Under the pieces are notes generated by a model. That model had not been told where the DNA came from. It ran no database searches and saw only the letters and a program-made list of their open reading frames with translations. From Cytobacillus massiliigabonensis (GTDB lineage: Bacteria > Bacillota > Bacilli > Bacillales > Cytobacillaceae), in NCBI RefSeq assembly GCF_900199725.1, contig NZ_LT904904.1:840526-904525 (forward strand): a stretch of 64,000 bases of DNA. The letters run 5' to 3'. The position numbers were made by a program, and so were the translations under genes. The stretch's first letter is position 1, and each line of letters begins with the position of its first letter. Positions 56,856 through 64,000 of this stretch are shown here, in pieces.

Positions 56856-57803
56856 ATGAAAAAGGTAAAAGGATTTTGGCTCTTTCTAATTTTATCAATT
56901 GTGCTTTATGGAACGGTTCAACTACTCATCAACGCTGGTATCTTAAATCAATTCTATTCTAATACACTCATCTTTATCGGCATTAATATCATCTTAGCCG
57001 TCAGTCTTCATTTAGTCATCGGAATCACGGGACAGTTTTCCATTGGACATGCTGGATTTTTAGCAGTAGGTGCTTATATTTCCGCGATATTCACAATGAA
57101 ATTACAGCTTCCGTTTCCAATTGCCATTTTGGTAGGGGGGATTATTGCTGCCTTAGCTGGTCTAATTGTTGGAATTCCCAGCCTGCGCTTAAAAGGCGAT
57201 TACTTGGCGATTGCTACCTTAGGTTTTGCGGAGATTATTCGGATCGTTTTCTTGAACATTGACTATGTCGGTGGTGCTGCAGGTATGCAGGTTTCCCATT
57301 TAACGAATTGGACATATACGTTCATTTGTCTATTTATTACGATTGTAGTCATTATGAACTTTACAAATTCAAGACATGGACGTGCATGTATTTCAGTTAG
57401 AGAAAATGAAATTGCGGCAGATGCGATGGGCATTAACACTGTTTATTATAAAGTTATTGCCTTTGCCTTAGGCTCATTTTTTGCTGGAATTGCTGGCGGA
57501 CTGTATGCGCATAACTTCTATATTATCCAGCCAACAAACTTTGGCTTCTTAAAGTCATTTGATATCTTAATCTATGTTGTACTGGGTGGCCTCGGCAGCC
57601 TTTCAGGGGCAGTTATTTCTGCTATCCTTCTTACGCTCGTTTCAACCTTCTTACAGGATTATCCTGAAACACGAATGATCATCTACAGCCTGGTGCTCGT
57701 TATCGTTATGCTTTATCGCCCTCAAGGTTTGATGGGAACACGTGAGATTACAGATATTTTTGGTAAGTGGAAAAGTGTAAAGAGTGTGAAAGGGGGCAAT
57801 TAG
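56856..57803 (+). CDS. livM: Branched-chain amino acid permease LivM
   Basis: This 315-residue permease has the LivM motifs GQFSIGHAGFLAVGAYISA, GIPSLRLKGDYLAIATLGF and VLGGLGSLSGAVISAI. ATG 56856 with GGTGAGG upstream is preferred over GTG 56844. Confidence 0.92.
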   Translation: MKKVKGFWLFLILSIVLYGTVQLLINAGILNQFYSNTLIFIGINIILAVSLHLVIGITGQFSIGHAGFLAVGAYISAIFTMKLQLPFPIAILVGGIIAALAGLIVGIPSLRLKGDYLAIATLGFAEIIRIVFLNIDYVGGAAGMQVSHLTNWTYTFICLFITIVVIMNFTNSRHGRACISVRENEIAADAMGINTVYYKVIAFALGSFFAGIAGGLYAHNFYIIQPTNFGFLKSFDILIYVVLGGLGSLSGAVISAILLTLVSTFLQDYPETRMIIYSLVLVIVMLYRPQGLMGTREITDIFGKWKSVKSVKGGN

Positions 57804-57804
57804 T

Positions 57805-58593
57805 ATGGGGAGTATGCCTTTGCTGCAAGTGCGAAATACGGGCATTCAGTTTGGGGGACTGAAGGCTGTTTCAGAATTAAATATGGAAATCAATCGGGGA
57901 GAGCTTATCGGGTTAATTGGCCCAAATGGTGCAGGAAAAACAACCTGCTTTAATTTACTGACAGGTGTATATGTACCAACTGAAGGGGCGATTGAATTAG
58001 ATGGACAAAAACTGAATGGATTAGCACCTTATCAGGTAACGCGGAAAGGAATTAGCCGTACATTTCAAAATATCCGTCTTTTTAATGAGCTATCTGTGCT
58101 TGATAATGTGAAAGTGGCTTATCATTCTTTAGCTAAGCATTCTATTATAAGCTCGATCTTACGCCTTCCTTCGCACTTTTCTGGAGAGAGAGAGATGGAG
58201 GAAAAGTCGATAGAATTCCTGGAAATTTTCAACTTAGATAAATATAAAAATGAAGCAGCTAAAAATTTGCCGTATGGCCAGCAGAGAAGATTGGAAATTG
58301 CGAGAGCTTTAGCAGCAGGACCACGCCTCTTATTGCTTGATGAACCAGCTGCAGGAATGAATCCGCAAGAAACACATGAACTAATGGAATTAATTGCTTT
58401 TGTCCGTAAAAAATTTGATTTAACGATTCTTTTAATTGAACATGATATGAATCTTGTCATGGGGATATGTGAAAGGATTTATGTCTTGGACCATGGACAG
58501 CTTATAGCACAAGGGACACCTGAAGAGATTCGAAATCATCCAAAAGTTATCGAAGCGTACCTTGGAGAGGAGGTTACGAACGACCATGCTTAA
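57805..58593 (+). CDS. livG: Branched-chain amino acid ATPase LivG
   Basis: This 262-residue ATPase has Walker A GPNGAGKTT, signature-like LPYGQQRRLEIARAL and Walker B LLLLDEPAAGMNP, with the LivG-specific GMNPQET and LIEHDMN. ATG 57805 follows AAAGGGGG, one base after the livM stop. Confidence 0.93.
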   Translation: MGSMPLLQVRNTGIQFGGLKAVSELNMEINRGELIGLIGPNGAGKTTCFNLLTGVYVPTEGAIELDGQKLNGLAPYQVTRKGISRTFQNIRLFNELSVLDNVKVAYHSLAKHSIISSILRLPSHFSGEREMEEKSIEFLEIFNLDKYKNEAAKNLPYGQQRRLEIARALAAGPRLLLLDEPAAGMNPQETHELMELIAFVRKKFDLTILLIEHDMNLVMGICERIYVLDHGQLIAQGTPEEIRNHPKVIEAYLGEEVTNDHA

Positions 58594-59293
58594 AGTTGAC
58601 CAATTAGATGTGTTTTATGGCAATATTCATGCATTGAAAGGTGTTTCTTTAGATGTAAAAGAGGGAGAAATTGTTACGCTAATAGGAGCGAATGGAGCAG
58701 GGAAAAGCACACTTTTGAAAACTCTGTCTGGTCTGCTTAAACCAAAGAGTGGAACCATTCAATATTTAAATCATGCGATAGCAGGAAAGCCAGCTCAGGA
58801 AATTGTAAAAGCTGGGATCTCTCATGTTCCTGAAGGCAGACGAGTGTTTTCCAATATGACAGTTGAGGAAAACCTAGAGCTTGGTGCCTTTTTAAGAAAG
58901 GATTCGAAGGAGATTCAAAGTGATATTCAAAAGGTATACCAAACATTCCCTCGGCTGCTTGAGCGCCGTAAGCAATTATCTGGCACACTTTCAGGGGGAG
59001 AACAACAAATGTTAGCGATGGGAAGAGCGATCATGGCAAGACCAAAGCTCCTATTATTAGATGAGCCTTCCATGGGGCTAGCTCCTCTAATGGTAAAAAC
59101 CATTTTCGAAATTATTGAGGAAATTAATCGAGGTGGAACAACCATTTTACTTGTTGAACAAAATGCTCATATGGCTTTATCGGTTGCGAATCGGGCATAT
59201 GTAATCGAAACGGGGCGTGTAATTGTCTCTGGCACAGCTGCAGAGCTTAAGGAGAGTGAAGAAATAAAAAATGCATACCTTGGAGGACATTAA
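58586..59293 (+). CDS. livF: Branched-chain amino acid ATPase LivF
   Basis: This 235-residue ATPase has Walker A GANGAGKST, signature LSGGEQQM and Walker B LLLLDEPSMGLAP, followed by LVEQNAHMAL. It pairs with LivG. ATG 58586 overlaps livG by eight bases; GAGGAGG lies 12 bases upstream. Confidence 0.93.
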   Translation: MLKVDQLDVFYGNIHALKGVSLDVKEGEIVTLIGANGAGKSTLLKTLSGLLKPKSGTIQYLNHAIAGKPAQEIVKAGISHVPEGRRVFSNMTVEENLELGAFLRKDSKEIQSDIQKVYQTFPRLLERRKQLSGTLSGGEQQMLAMGRAIMARPKLLLLDEPSMGLAPLMVKTIFEIIEEINRGGTTILLVEQNAHMALSVANRAYVIETGRVIVSGTAAELKESEEIKNAYLGGH

Positions 59294-59330
59294 ATAAGAG
59301 AAGCCCCACATGGGGTTTCTCTTATTTTAG
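59294..59330. terminator. Bidirectional terminator between liv operon and lytH
   Basis: AATAAGAGAAGCCCC and GGGGTTTCTCTTATT flank ACAT, with T/A tracts on both sides. Confidence 0.88.
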
Positions 59331-59338
59331 TGAAGTGA

Positions 59339-60331
59339 TTATTTCTTTCTTGTTTTTAACCGCTCTTGCCTTTCCCATAAACGCAAATGTGGAAAAGGAT
59401 CATAGGACCATTCTGTATAGCCATTATCCTTATACATGCCATAATGAAGATGAGGAGGAAACTTTCCTGAGGTTCCAGGGGGACCATATCCGGAATTGCC
59501 AACCCCGCCAATAAGCATGCCTGGTTCGACAATTTGACCAAGCTTTAAATCTTTAGCAAACCCGCTTAAATGGGCAAAATAATGATAGTTATTATTAATA
59601 TCACGAATACCTATCCTCCAGCCTCCAAAGCGGTTCCATCCTTTCATTTCTACAATTCCAAATGCAGTAGCTCGGACAGGAACACCATAATCCGCAAAAA
59701 TATCTGTTCCTTCATGTGACCTTCTGCCTCCCCATCCTCTTGCAGCCCCCCAAGTACTTTTATAGCTGTAATTGCTTCTAAGCGGGACTGGAAATGCATG
59801 GTCATCAAGATCTAGCCGTCCGTATTGTTTATATATTTTAGCCTTTCCAATAATAAGGCTAACAGTTTTGTCGCGTTTATAATAATTCCATAAACCGATC
59901 TTTAGATTATCATGATCTATCCCATAAGATAAAAGGTATGAGGCTAAGGCAAAAAGCGCATCTGAATCATTAGAATGGACAGCTTTTCCATCGCCATCGC
60001 CATCCATGCCTAAGCCATTAAAGAATTGGATGGAGAGTGGATTGTCGTCATTAGGATTAGGATTTAACGGTCCCGCCCATATTTCAGGTTTAAAATAAAT
60101 GCCTGTTATTCCTTCAGCCTTCGGTATATCCCTTCTAGCTTGTCTTACATTTCGTTCATATTGGTCAATTGCAGCAAGATAATACCAAGGAATATTTGTT
60201 ACGGATTCCATCCTTTGGTATAATTCCATCCTCAATTCATACTCATTTTTTTGGTTTGTTTGCGTGTGCCCTGTTAAATTAGGCAAAAATAAAATGGATA
60301 AGGCAAAAATACTAATGAGAAAAAGTCGCAC
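59339..60331 (-). CDS. lytH: LytH-type M23 endopeptidase
   Basis: This 330-residue secreted protein has an N-terminal signal (LFLISIFALSILFLPNLTG), a central lysozyme-like domain of about 130 residues and a C-terminal M23 metallopeptidase with zinc ligands in RRSHEGTDIFADYG and HLHYG. It matches LytH of B. subtilis, a sporulation L-Ala-D-Glu endopeptidase that shapes cortex peptidoglycan. GTG 60331 follows GGGAGG. It lies beside lipA as in B. subtilis. Confidence 0.88.
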   Translation of the reverse strand: MRLFLISIFALSILFLPNLTGHTQTNQKNEYELRMELYQRMESVTNIPWYYLAAIDQYERNVRQARRDIPKAEGITGIYFKPEIWAGPLNPNPNDDNPLSIQFFNGLGMDGDGDGKAVHSNDSDALFALASYLLSYGIDHDNLKIGLWNYYKRDKTVSLIIGKAKIYKQYGRLDLDDHAFPVPLRSNYSYKSTWGAARGWGGRRSHEGTDIFADYGVPVRATAFGIVEMKGWNRFGGWRIGIRDINNNYHYFAHLSGFAKDLKLGQIVEPGMLIGGVGNSGYGPPGTSGKFPPHLHYGMYKDNGYTEWSYDPFPHLRLWERQERLKTRKK

Positions 60332-60531
60332 AATATTCCTCCCTTCACATTATTGCTCTCCTTATTATGTGAGGTTCTATAAATTTCATCTATATCAATT
60401 ATTGGTAATCCTCTTGACTTCGACTTGTCCTAGACTATTCCTTATGATAAAGTGACATCAGGGAATTCATAGGAATATGAAGGCACCTATTTTAATTCTA
60501 ATGCTATTTTTTCATATAATGGGGTGGGAAT

Positions 60532-61449
60532 ATGAGCAAACAAGAAGAATATTTACGTAAGCCGGAATGGCTGAAAATAAAATTAAACACAAATGACAAT
60601 TATACGGGTTTAAAGAAAATGATGCGCGATAAAGGGCTGCATACCGTATGTGAAGAGGCGAAATGTCCAAATATTCATGAATGCTGGGCGGTCAGAAGAA
60701 CGGCAACATTTATGATACTAGGGGATACTTGTACAAGAGCATGCCGTTTTTGCGCTGTTAAAACGGGATTGCCAACAGAACTTGATTTACAAGAACCAGA
60801 AAGAGTGGCAGACTCTGTTGCATTAATGAATTTAAAACATGCGGTTGTTACTGCTGTTGCAAGAGATGATTTAAAGGATGGCGGAGCTGCTGTATTTGCT
60901 GAAACAGTTAGAGCAATCCGCAGAAAAAGCCCGTTTACAACGATTGAGGTTCTTCCTTCTGATATGGGTGGGGTACTTGAAAATTTAAAAATACTGATGG
61001 ATGCACGTCCAGATATTTTAAACCATAATATCGAGACGGTTGAAAGACTTACTCCAAGAGTAAGAGCACGTGCAAAATATGACCGTTCCTTAGAATTTTT
61101 GCGCCGTGCAAAAGAGCTGCAGCCCGATATTCCAACTAAGTCAAGCTTAATGGTTGGACTTGGAGAAACGAAGGAAGAAATTATCCAAACAATGGATGCA
61201 CTCCGAGAGAATCATGTTGACATTATGACAATTGGTCAGTATTTGCAGCCATCAAAGAAGCATTTAACGGTGCAAAAGTATTATCATCCGGATGAATTTA
61301 ACGAGTTCAAGGAAATTGCCTTAAGCAAAGGCTTCAGTCATTGTGAAGCAGGTCCGCTTGTTCGCTCTTCCTACCATGCAGATGAACAAGTTAATGCCGC
61401 TGCTCAACGAAAACAGGCATTAGGAGAAATGGAAGCAAAAGAAGCATAA
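60532..61449 (+). CDS. lipA: Lipoyl synthase
   Basis: This 305-residue radical SAM enzyme has the auxiliary cluster motif [12 protein letters not shown], the radical SAM motif CTRACRFC and C-terminal RSSYHA. It inserts sulfur into octanoyl groups to make lipoate on carriers such as GcvH, using Fe-S clusters made by the Suf system. ATG 60532 follows GGGGTGGG. Confidence 0.97.
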   Translation: MSKQEEYLRKPEWLKIKLNTNDNYTGLKKMMRDKGLHTVCEEAKCPNIHECWAVRRTATFMILGDTCTRACRFCAVKTGLPTELDLQEPERVADSVALMNLKHAVVTAVARDDLKDGGAAVFAETVRAIRRKSPFTTIEVLPSDMGGVLENLKILMDARPDILNHNIETVERLTPRVRARAKYDRSLEFLRRAKELQPDIPTKSSLMVGLGETKEEIIQTMDALRENHVDIMTIGQYLQPSKKHLTVQKYYHPDEFNEFKEIALSKGFSHCEAGPLVRSSYHADEQVNAAAQRKQALGEMEAKEA

Positions 61450-61455
61450 AAATAG

Positions 61456-61492
61456 GAAAGAGTTCAGCTAATTTCGGCTGAACTCTTTTTAA
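61456..61492 (+). terminator. Terminator of lipA
   Basis: AAAGAGTTCAGC and GCTGAACTCTTTTT pair around TAATTTCG. Confidence 0.85.
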
Positions 61493-61527
61493 ACATGCAT
61501 TTACTCTAGGAACTTGTGCATTTCATT

Positions 61528-61812
61528 AGGAACTGTCCAGCACAAGCGTCTATCGCCTATCAATCTTCAGGAACCCTCCGCAACGATTGCGTCAACATCG
61601 GTTCGCTCACGCTCACCGTGTTTCCCTTATCTCAGTCATTAAAAGGCGAGACGACTGTTTAGCCCCGACAAGCATAAGATGGACTGCGGCGTGGCGTATT
61701 TTTTGCCACAGAGCCAGTACAGCTTATGACCTCGAGGGGCTAGGAGCCGCAGCTGGATTACGGAGACCTTCTGCGTTTGTACGGCGATGATCGAGGCGCA
61801 TGTGCATTTCTA
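61528..61812 (+). repeat. Dispersed structured intergenic repeat, copy 4 (long form)
   Basis: Begins AGGAACTGTCCAGCACAAGC, contains TCAACATCGGTTCGCTCACG and CACCGTGTTTCCC, then about 120 extra GC-richer bases, and ends GTACGGCGATGATCGAGGCG. Its last bases overlap the yutC stop codon. The open frame inside it is not a gene. Confidence 0.78.
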
Positions 61813-62385
61813 TTTTCCTTGTGGAGACTTTTTCATTTCGTTAATCATTTTATCAATACCATAATGAGCGGTTCGGCTATCTGAGTCCAATGTTGCATAG
61901 CTTTCAACAGTTTGTCTTAAGGACGTATCATCACTTACATAGATTTTATACCAGCTTGGGACAACAGACATTGCCATTTTCTTCACTTGATCGGCTGTAG
62001 CATTTTGATTATCTGTATCAGTGGCATAGACAATCAAAACTTCCTGGTCGGTGACGAGTGTGGAAACATCATCGACATTTGGTACCTCCGTACAATACTT
62101 TCCAATGATGTCGGCAACCTTTTCGCGATCAATCTCAGCATAATGATCATTGGATACATTTTCTCCAAGTATTGGGCTTCTTTGATGTCTTACATAGCCA
62201 AAATCTTCATTTTTATTAGTTGACCCATTATTTCTGTTATATATGTCAGCACGCTGATCATTCACATTAATTGTATTGCCGCTTTCTTCATAAATCTCAT
62301 CCTGTGCCATATTCTTACTATTGTTTTGGCATGCAGTTAAAGCGGCAAGGGCGCAAATACCTGTAATAATTAGAGTTTTTTTAAT
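61810..62385 (-). CDS. yutC: YhcN/YlaJ family lipoprotein (YutC)
   Basis: This lipoprotein of about 191 residues has lipobox LTAC and a YhcN/YlaJ sporulation-lipoprotein domain (REKVADIIGKYCTEVPNV, VKKMAMSVVPSWYKIYVS). The strong ribosome site AGGAGGTG sits eight bases before an ATT codon at 62385, from which a perfect signal peptide (KKTLIITGICALAALTAC) begins. The only in-frame conventional start, GTG 62394, lies within the ribosome site itself. ATT initiation is therefore likely. Located between lipA and yutD as in B. subtilis. Confidence 0.82.
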   Translation of the reverse strand: MKKTLIITGICALAALTACQNNSKNMAQDEIYEESGNTINVNDQRADIYNRNNGSTNKNEDFGYVRHQRSPILGENVSNDHYAEIDREKVADIIGKYCTEVPNVDDVSTLVTDQEVLIVYATDTDNQNATADQVKKMAMSVVPSWYKIYVSDDTSLRQTVESYATLDSDSRTAHYGIDKMINEMKKSPQGK

Positions 62386-62490
62386 ATGAAACACCTCCTA
62401 ATTATAGAATTGCCAAGCAATTATTTTTTTCTCTTAGTAATTGATGGGGAATCAGTTATAATTTAATTAATAATGGTTATATGGATAAGT

Positions 62491-62622
62491 TAGAGAATTG
62501 TCTAGCTCCAGTGTCTAGCCCCTCCAGGTTACAAACCAATCCTCCAGAAAGGTAAAAAGCACCTTTCCGGGAGGCTTGTCTTGTGCTTCTCGGGGGTTAT
62601 CAAGGCACTTGTGCTTTTCGAA
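62491..62622 (+). repeat. Dispersed structured intergenic repeat, copy 5
   Basis: Starts TAGAGAATTGTCTAGCTCC and ends CAAGGCACTTGTGCTTTTCG; the middle differs from the other copies and contains a CCAGAAAGG/CCTTTCCGG-type hairpin. It is followed directly by the yutD ribosome site CGGGGTGA. Confidence 0.82.
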
Positions 62623-62635
62623 CGGGGTGAAAATC

Positions 62636-62911
62636 GTGATATGTATTAATAATATTTGTTATGAAGTAATAGAAGATCATCGAAATGGCTTTAATGAAGA
62701 GGCATTTCGTGGAAGATACAGCGAGATATTGACTAGATATGATTATATTGTAGGCGATTGGGGATATGGTCAGCTAAGACTGAGGGGCTTTTTTGATGAT
62801 CAAAATCAGAAAGCAACCTTTGATACAAAAATTAGTACATTAACGGAATATTTATATGAATTTTGTAATTTTGGCTGCGCCTATTTCGTTGCAAAGAAAG
62901 TGGAGAAATAA
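62636..62911 (+). CDS. yutD: YutD family protein
   Basis: This 91-residue protein has the YutD signature YEVIEDHRNGFNEEAF, YDYIVGDWGYGQLRLRGFFD and CNFGCAYFV. GTG 62636 follows GGGGTGA; the frame extends upstream to 62576 through the repeat, which is not coding. Function unknown; conserved neighbour of yutC and lipA. Confidence 0.9.
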   Translation: MICINNICYEVIEDHRNGFNEEAFRGRYSEILTRYDYIVGDWGYGQLRLRGFFDDQNQKATFDTKISTLTEYLYEFCNFGCAYFVAKKVEK

Positions 62912-62923
62912 AATGATATACGG

Positions 62924-62960
62924 GACAGAGGCAATCTCGACTTTCAGATTGCCTCTGTTT
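62924..62960 (+). terminator. Terminator after yutD
   Basis: ACAGAGGCAATCT and AGATTGCCTCTGT pair perfectly around CGACTTTC and run into TTCATTTT. Confidence 0.82.
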
Positions 62961-62970
62961 CATTTTGAAA

Positions 62971-62998
62971 GGTGATCGAGGCGCTTGTGCATTTCTTA
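62971..62998 (+). repeat. Tail fragment of the dispersed repeat, copy 6
   Basis: GGTGATCGAGGCGCTTGTGC followed by ATTTCTTA matches the right end of copies 4 and 5 only. It overlaps the stop of the minus-strand gene at 62996. Confidence 0.7.
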
Positions 62999-63289
62999 TT
63001 TCTGGTAATCTGAATAAGGCGTCTGCATTGTCTTGTCAGGCTCGTCATGAGGCGGGTGTGCCCCCTCCATTTGCCGAGGGATATCTTCATGCAATGTTTT
63101 ATTTTCGAAATTATAAGCGCTATATTTCCGTTGTTCTGGAAGCCAAGGGGTACTTTTATTTTCAACCGGCTCATATTTATTGATTGGGGAACCATAGGGA
63201 CCTTCTGGGTATTCTTCAGCAGTCAGGAAATTTCTTTGGGTTTCTACATTTGAAAAGTCCGTATAGATTCTTTGTTTTTTATCAGCCAT
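62996..63289 (-). CDS. Small hydrophilic protein, unknown function
   Basis: This 97-residue soluble protein is rich in Pro, Tyr and charged residues (DFSNVETQRNFLTAEEYPEG, then PYGSPINKYEPVENKSTPW). It has no membrane segment or known motif. ATG 63289 follows GAGGTGATAT. Related proteins occur next to yutD in other Bacillaceae as far as I recall, but I cannot name the family. Confidence 0.72.
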   Translation of the reverse strand: MADKKQRIYTDFSNVETQRNFLTAEEYPEGPYGSPINKYEPVENKSTPWLPEQRKYSAYNFENKTLHEDIPRQMEGAHPPHDEPDKTMQTPYSDYQK

Positions 63290-63320
63290 AGAAATATCAC
63301 CTCAGAAACATTTTTCCGGA

Positions 63321-63359
63321 AAAAAGGAGAACCTTCACTTACTAAAAGGTTCTCCTTTA
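63321..63359 (-). terminator. Terminator of the DUF3055 gene
   Basis: AAGGAGAACCTT and AAGGTTCTCCTT form a perfect stem; T-runs exist on both strands but the minus direction, after the DUF3055 gene, is the functional one. Confidence 0.8.
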
Positions 63360-63393
63360 TTATTTGTGATACACAATGAATTCATTCAAAGGT

Positions 63394-63660
63394 CTATACT
63401 AACTCCATTAGGAAAGAGCGCAGCTCCTCAGCATCTTCTTCATTGAGGTTAAAGGCATATTCCAAATACCCCTCTTCCTTTAAGTCATCATCACCGATGA
63501 TCGCAAATCGACTTCCCTGAATATCAAGAACAATTTGTTTTCCATAATAGCGATCGGATTGAATGATTGCTAAATCAAAGCGTTGGTTTTCCCCCATAAA
63601 GCTGACAAATCTTGTTTTTGTATCTACAATATCATCATATAAAAAAAAGCGCTCAGACAT
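63394..63660 (-). CDS. DUF3055 family protein
   Basis: This 88-residue protein has the DUF3055 pattern ERFFLYDDIVDTKTRFVSF, DRYYGKQIVLDIQGSRFAI and EEGYLEYAFNLNEEDAEEL. Function unknown. ATG 63660 follows AAAGGAG. Confidence 0.87.
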   Translation of the reverse strand: MSERFFLYDDIVDTKTRFVSFMGENQRFDLAIIQSDRYYGKQIVLDIQGSRFAIIGDDDLKEEGYLEYAFNLNEEDAEELRSFLMELV

Positions 63661-63843
63661 AGATAGGTTCTCCTTTTTGTCTATATTCTATTACTAATAG
63701 TAACCTACCTTCCTTTTAGAATAAAGAGTATTTCCCATTTGCTAATTTTATTTCCACAAATCCTTCTAGTTTCGGAAAAATAAACTATTTTTATGATAAA
63801 ATAAGAACATGTAGAATACAGCACCGAAAGAGGAATGAAGCGA

Positions 63844-64000
63844 ATGGTCCATCGATGCAATGAAAAGATAACAACCTTTGGCAAATGGATGAAAATTTTC
63901 CTTCCATTACATAAGATGCGTGATTATCCCCCGCAGTTTATTATTCGGGACCCCATTACGACCGGGGTAAAAAGAGCTTTTAAAAGTGGCAATGAAGTGG
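63844..64000 (+). CDS. Truncated gene at right edge, unknown
   Basis: The frame begins ATG 63844 (AAAGAGG ten bases upstream; ATG 63835 is too close) and runs off the window without a stop. About 52 residues are visible, including HKMRDYPPQFIIRDPITTGV and KRAFKSGNEV. A TATGATAAAATAAG sequence about 45 bases upstream could be part of a promoter. I do not recognise the family. Confidence 0.6.
   Translation, partial: MVHRCNEKITTFGKWMKIFLPLHKMRDYPPQFIIRDPITTGVKRAFKSGNEV

Noticed and set aside
61587..61790. A 67-codon open frame between lipA and yutC
   Set aside because: It is inside the long repeat copy and has no ribosome site.

Overview
The window is low-GC Firmicute chromosome, almost certainly from a spore-forming member of the Bacillaceae that is not Bacillus subtilis itself. 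The basis is strong AGGAGG-type ribosome sites, frequent TTG and GTG starts, hairpin-plus-T terminators, spore genes (a gerA-type operon, lytH, a YuzL homologue), and long conserved synteny, inverted, with the B. subtilis yut-yun-yur-yus region. No rRNA, tRNA, CRISPR array, transposase, prophage or recognisable defence system was seen.

Layout. 1-3.1 kb: a truncated EAL-domain gene, an orphan LytTR response regulator and a BCCT osmolyte transporter. 3.1-10.2 kb: a MarR/MMPL exporter pair, a DUF4097 membrane protein divergent from an ECF sigma factor with its DUF4179 partner, and a 43-codon hydrophilic protein. 10.3-12.8 kb: a cystine-type ABC importer (tcyABC). 12.8-16.4 kb: a tungstate importer (tupABC) led by its one-component regulator. 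16.6-19.7 kb: a His-rich YtkA/FixH lipoprotein, a HIT/GalT-like protein and a RodA-type SEDS polymerase. 19.8-23.4 kb: a spore germinant receptor operon. 23.5-28.7 kb: a divergent Fur-boxed siderophore uptake locus (yfiY / yfiZ-yfhA-yusV) with an FhuF-type reductase and yusU. 28.8-43.5 kb: the yus block, with yuzL, fadN-fadA-fadE under a FadR-like operator, yusI, gcvH, yusG, yusF, yusE, an MFS transporter, yusD, and metY and metNIQ each behind its own SAM-I riboswitch. 44.3-49.6 kb: the sufCDSUB iron-sulfur operon. 49.6-54.2 kb: yunF, yunC, an HD-GYP protein, and an NhaC-family transporter behind a lysine riboswitch. 54.5-59.3 kb: a branched-chain amino acid (liv) ABC operon. 59.3-64 kb: lytH, lipA, yutC, yutD, a small unknown protein, a DUF3055 gene and a truncated gene.

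The content is mostly housekeeping nutrient acquisition tied to metal and sulfur metabolism: cystine and methionine import, homocysteine synthesis, Fe-S assembly, lipoate synthesis and GcvH, ferric siderophore import, and tungstate import. Many units have readable control signals: two SAM riboswitches, one lysine riboswitch, two Fur boxes, a FadR palindrome, a CymR-like palindrome and several sigma-A promoters.

The least ordinary signal is a dispersed structured repeat of about 130-285 bp. It has five copies plus one tail fragment, all in the same orientation. Two copies sit inside ABC transporter operons, and three copies end directly at the ribosome site of the next gene. I did not find a convincing wholly new multi-gene system. 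The best leads are this repeat family, hairpins without T-runs behind two binding-protein genes, a probable ATT start codon in yutC, and the riboswitch-defined role of the NhaC protein.
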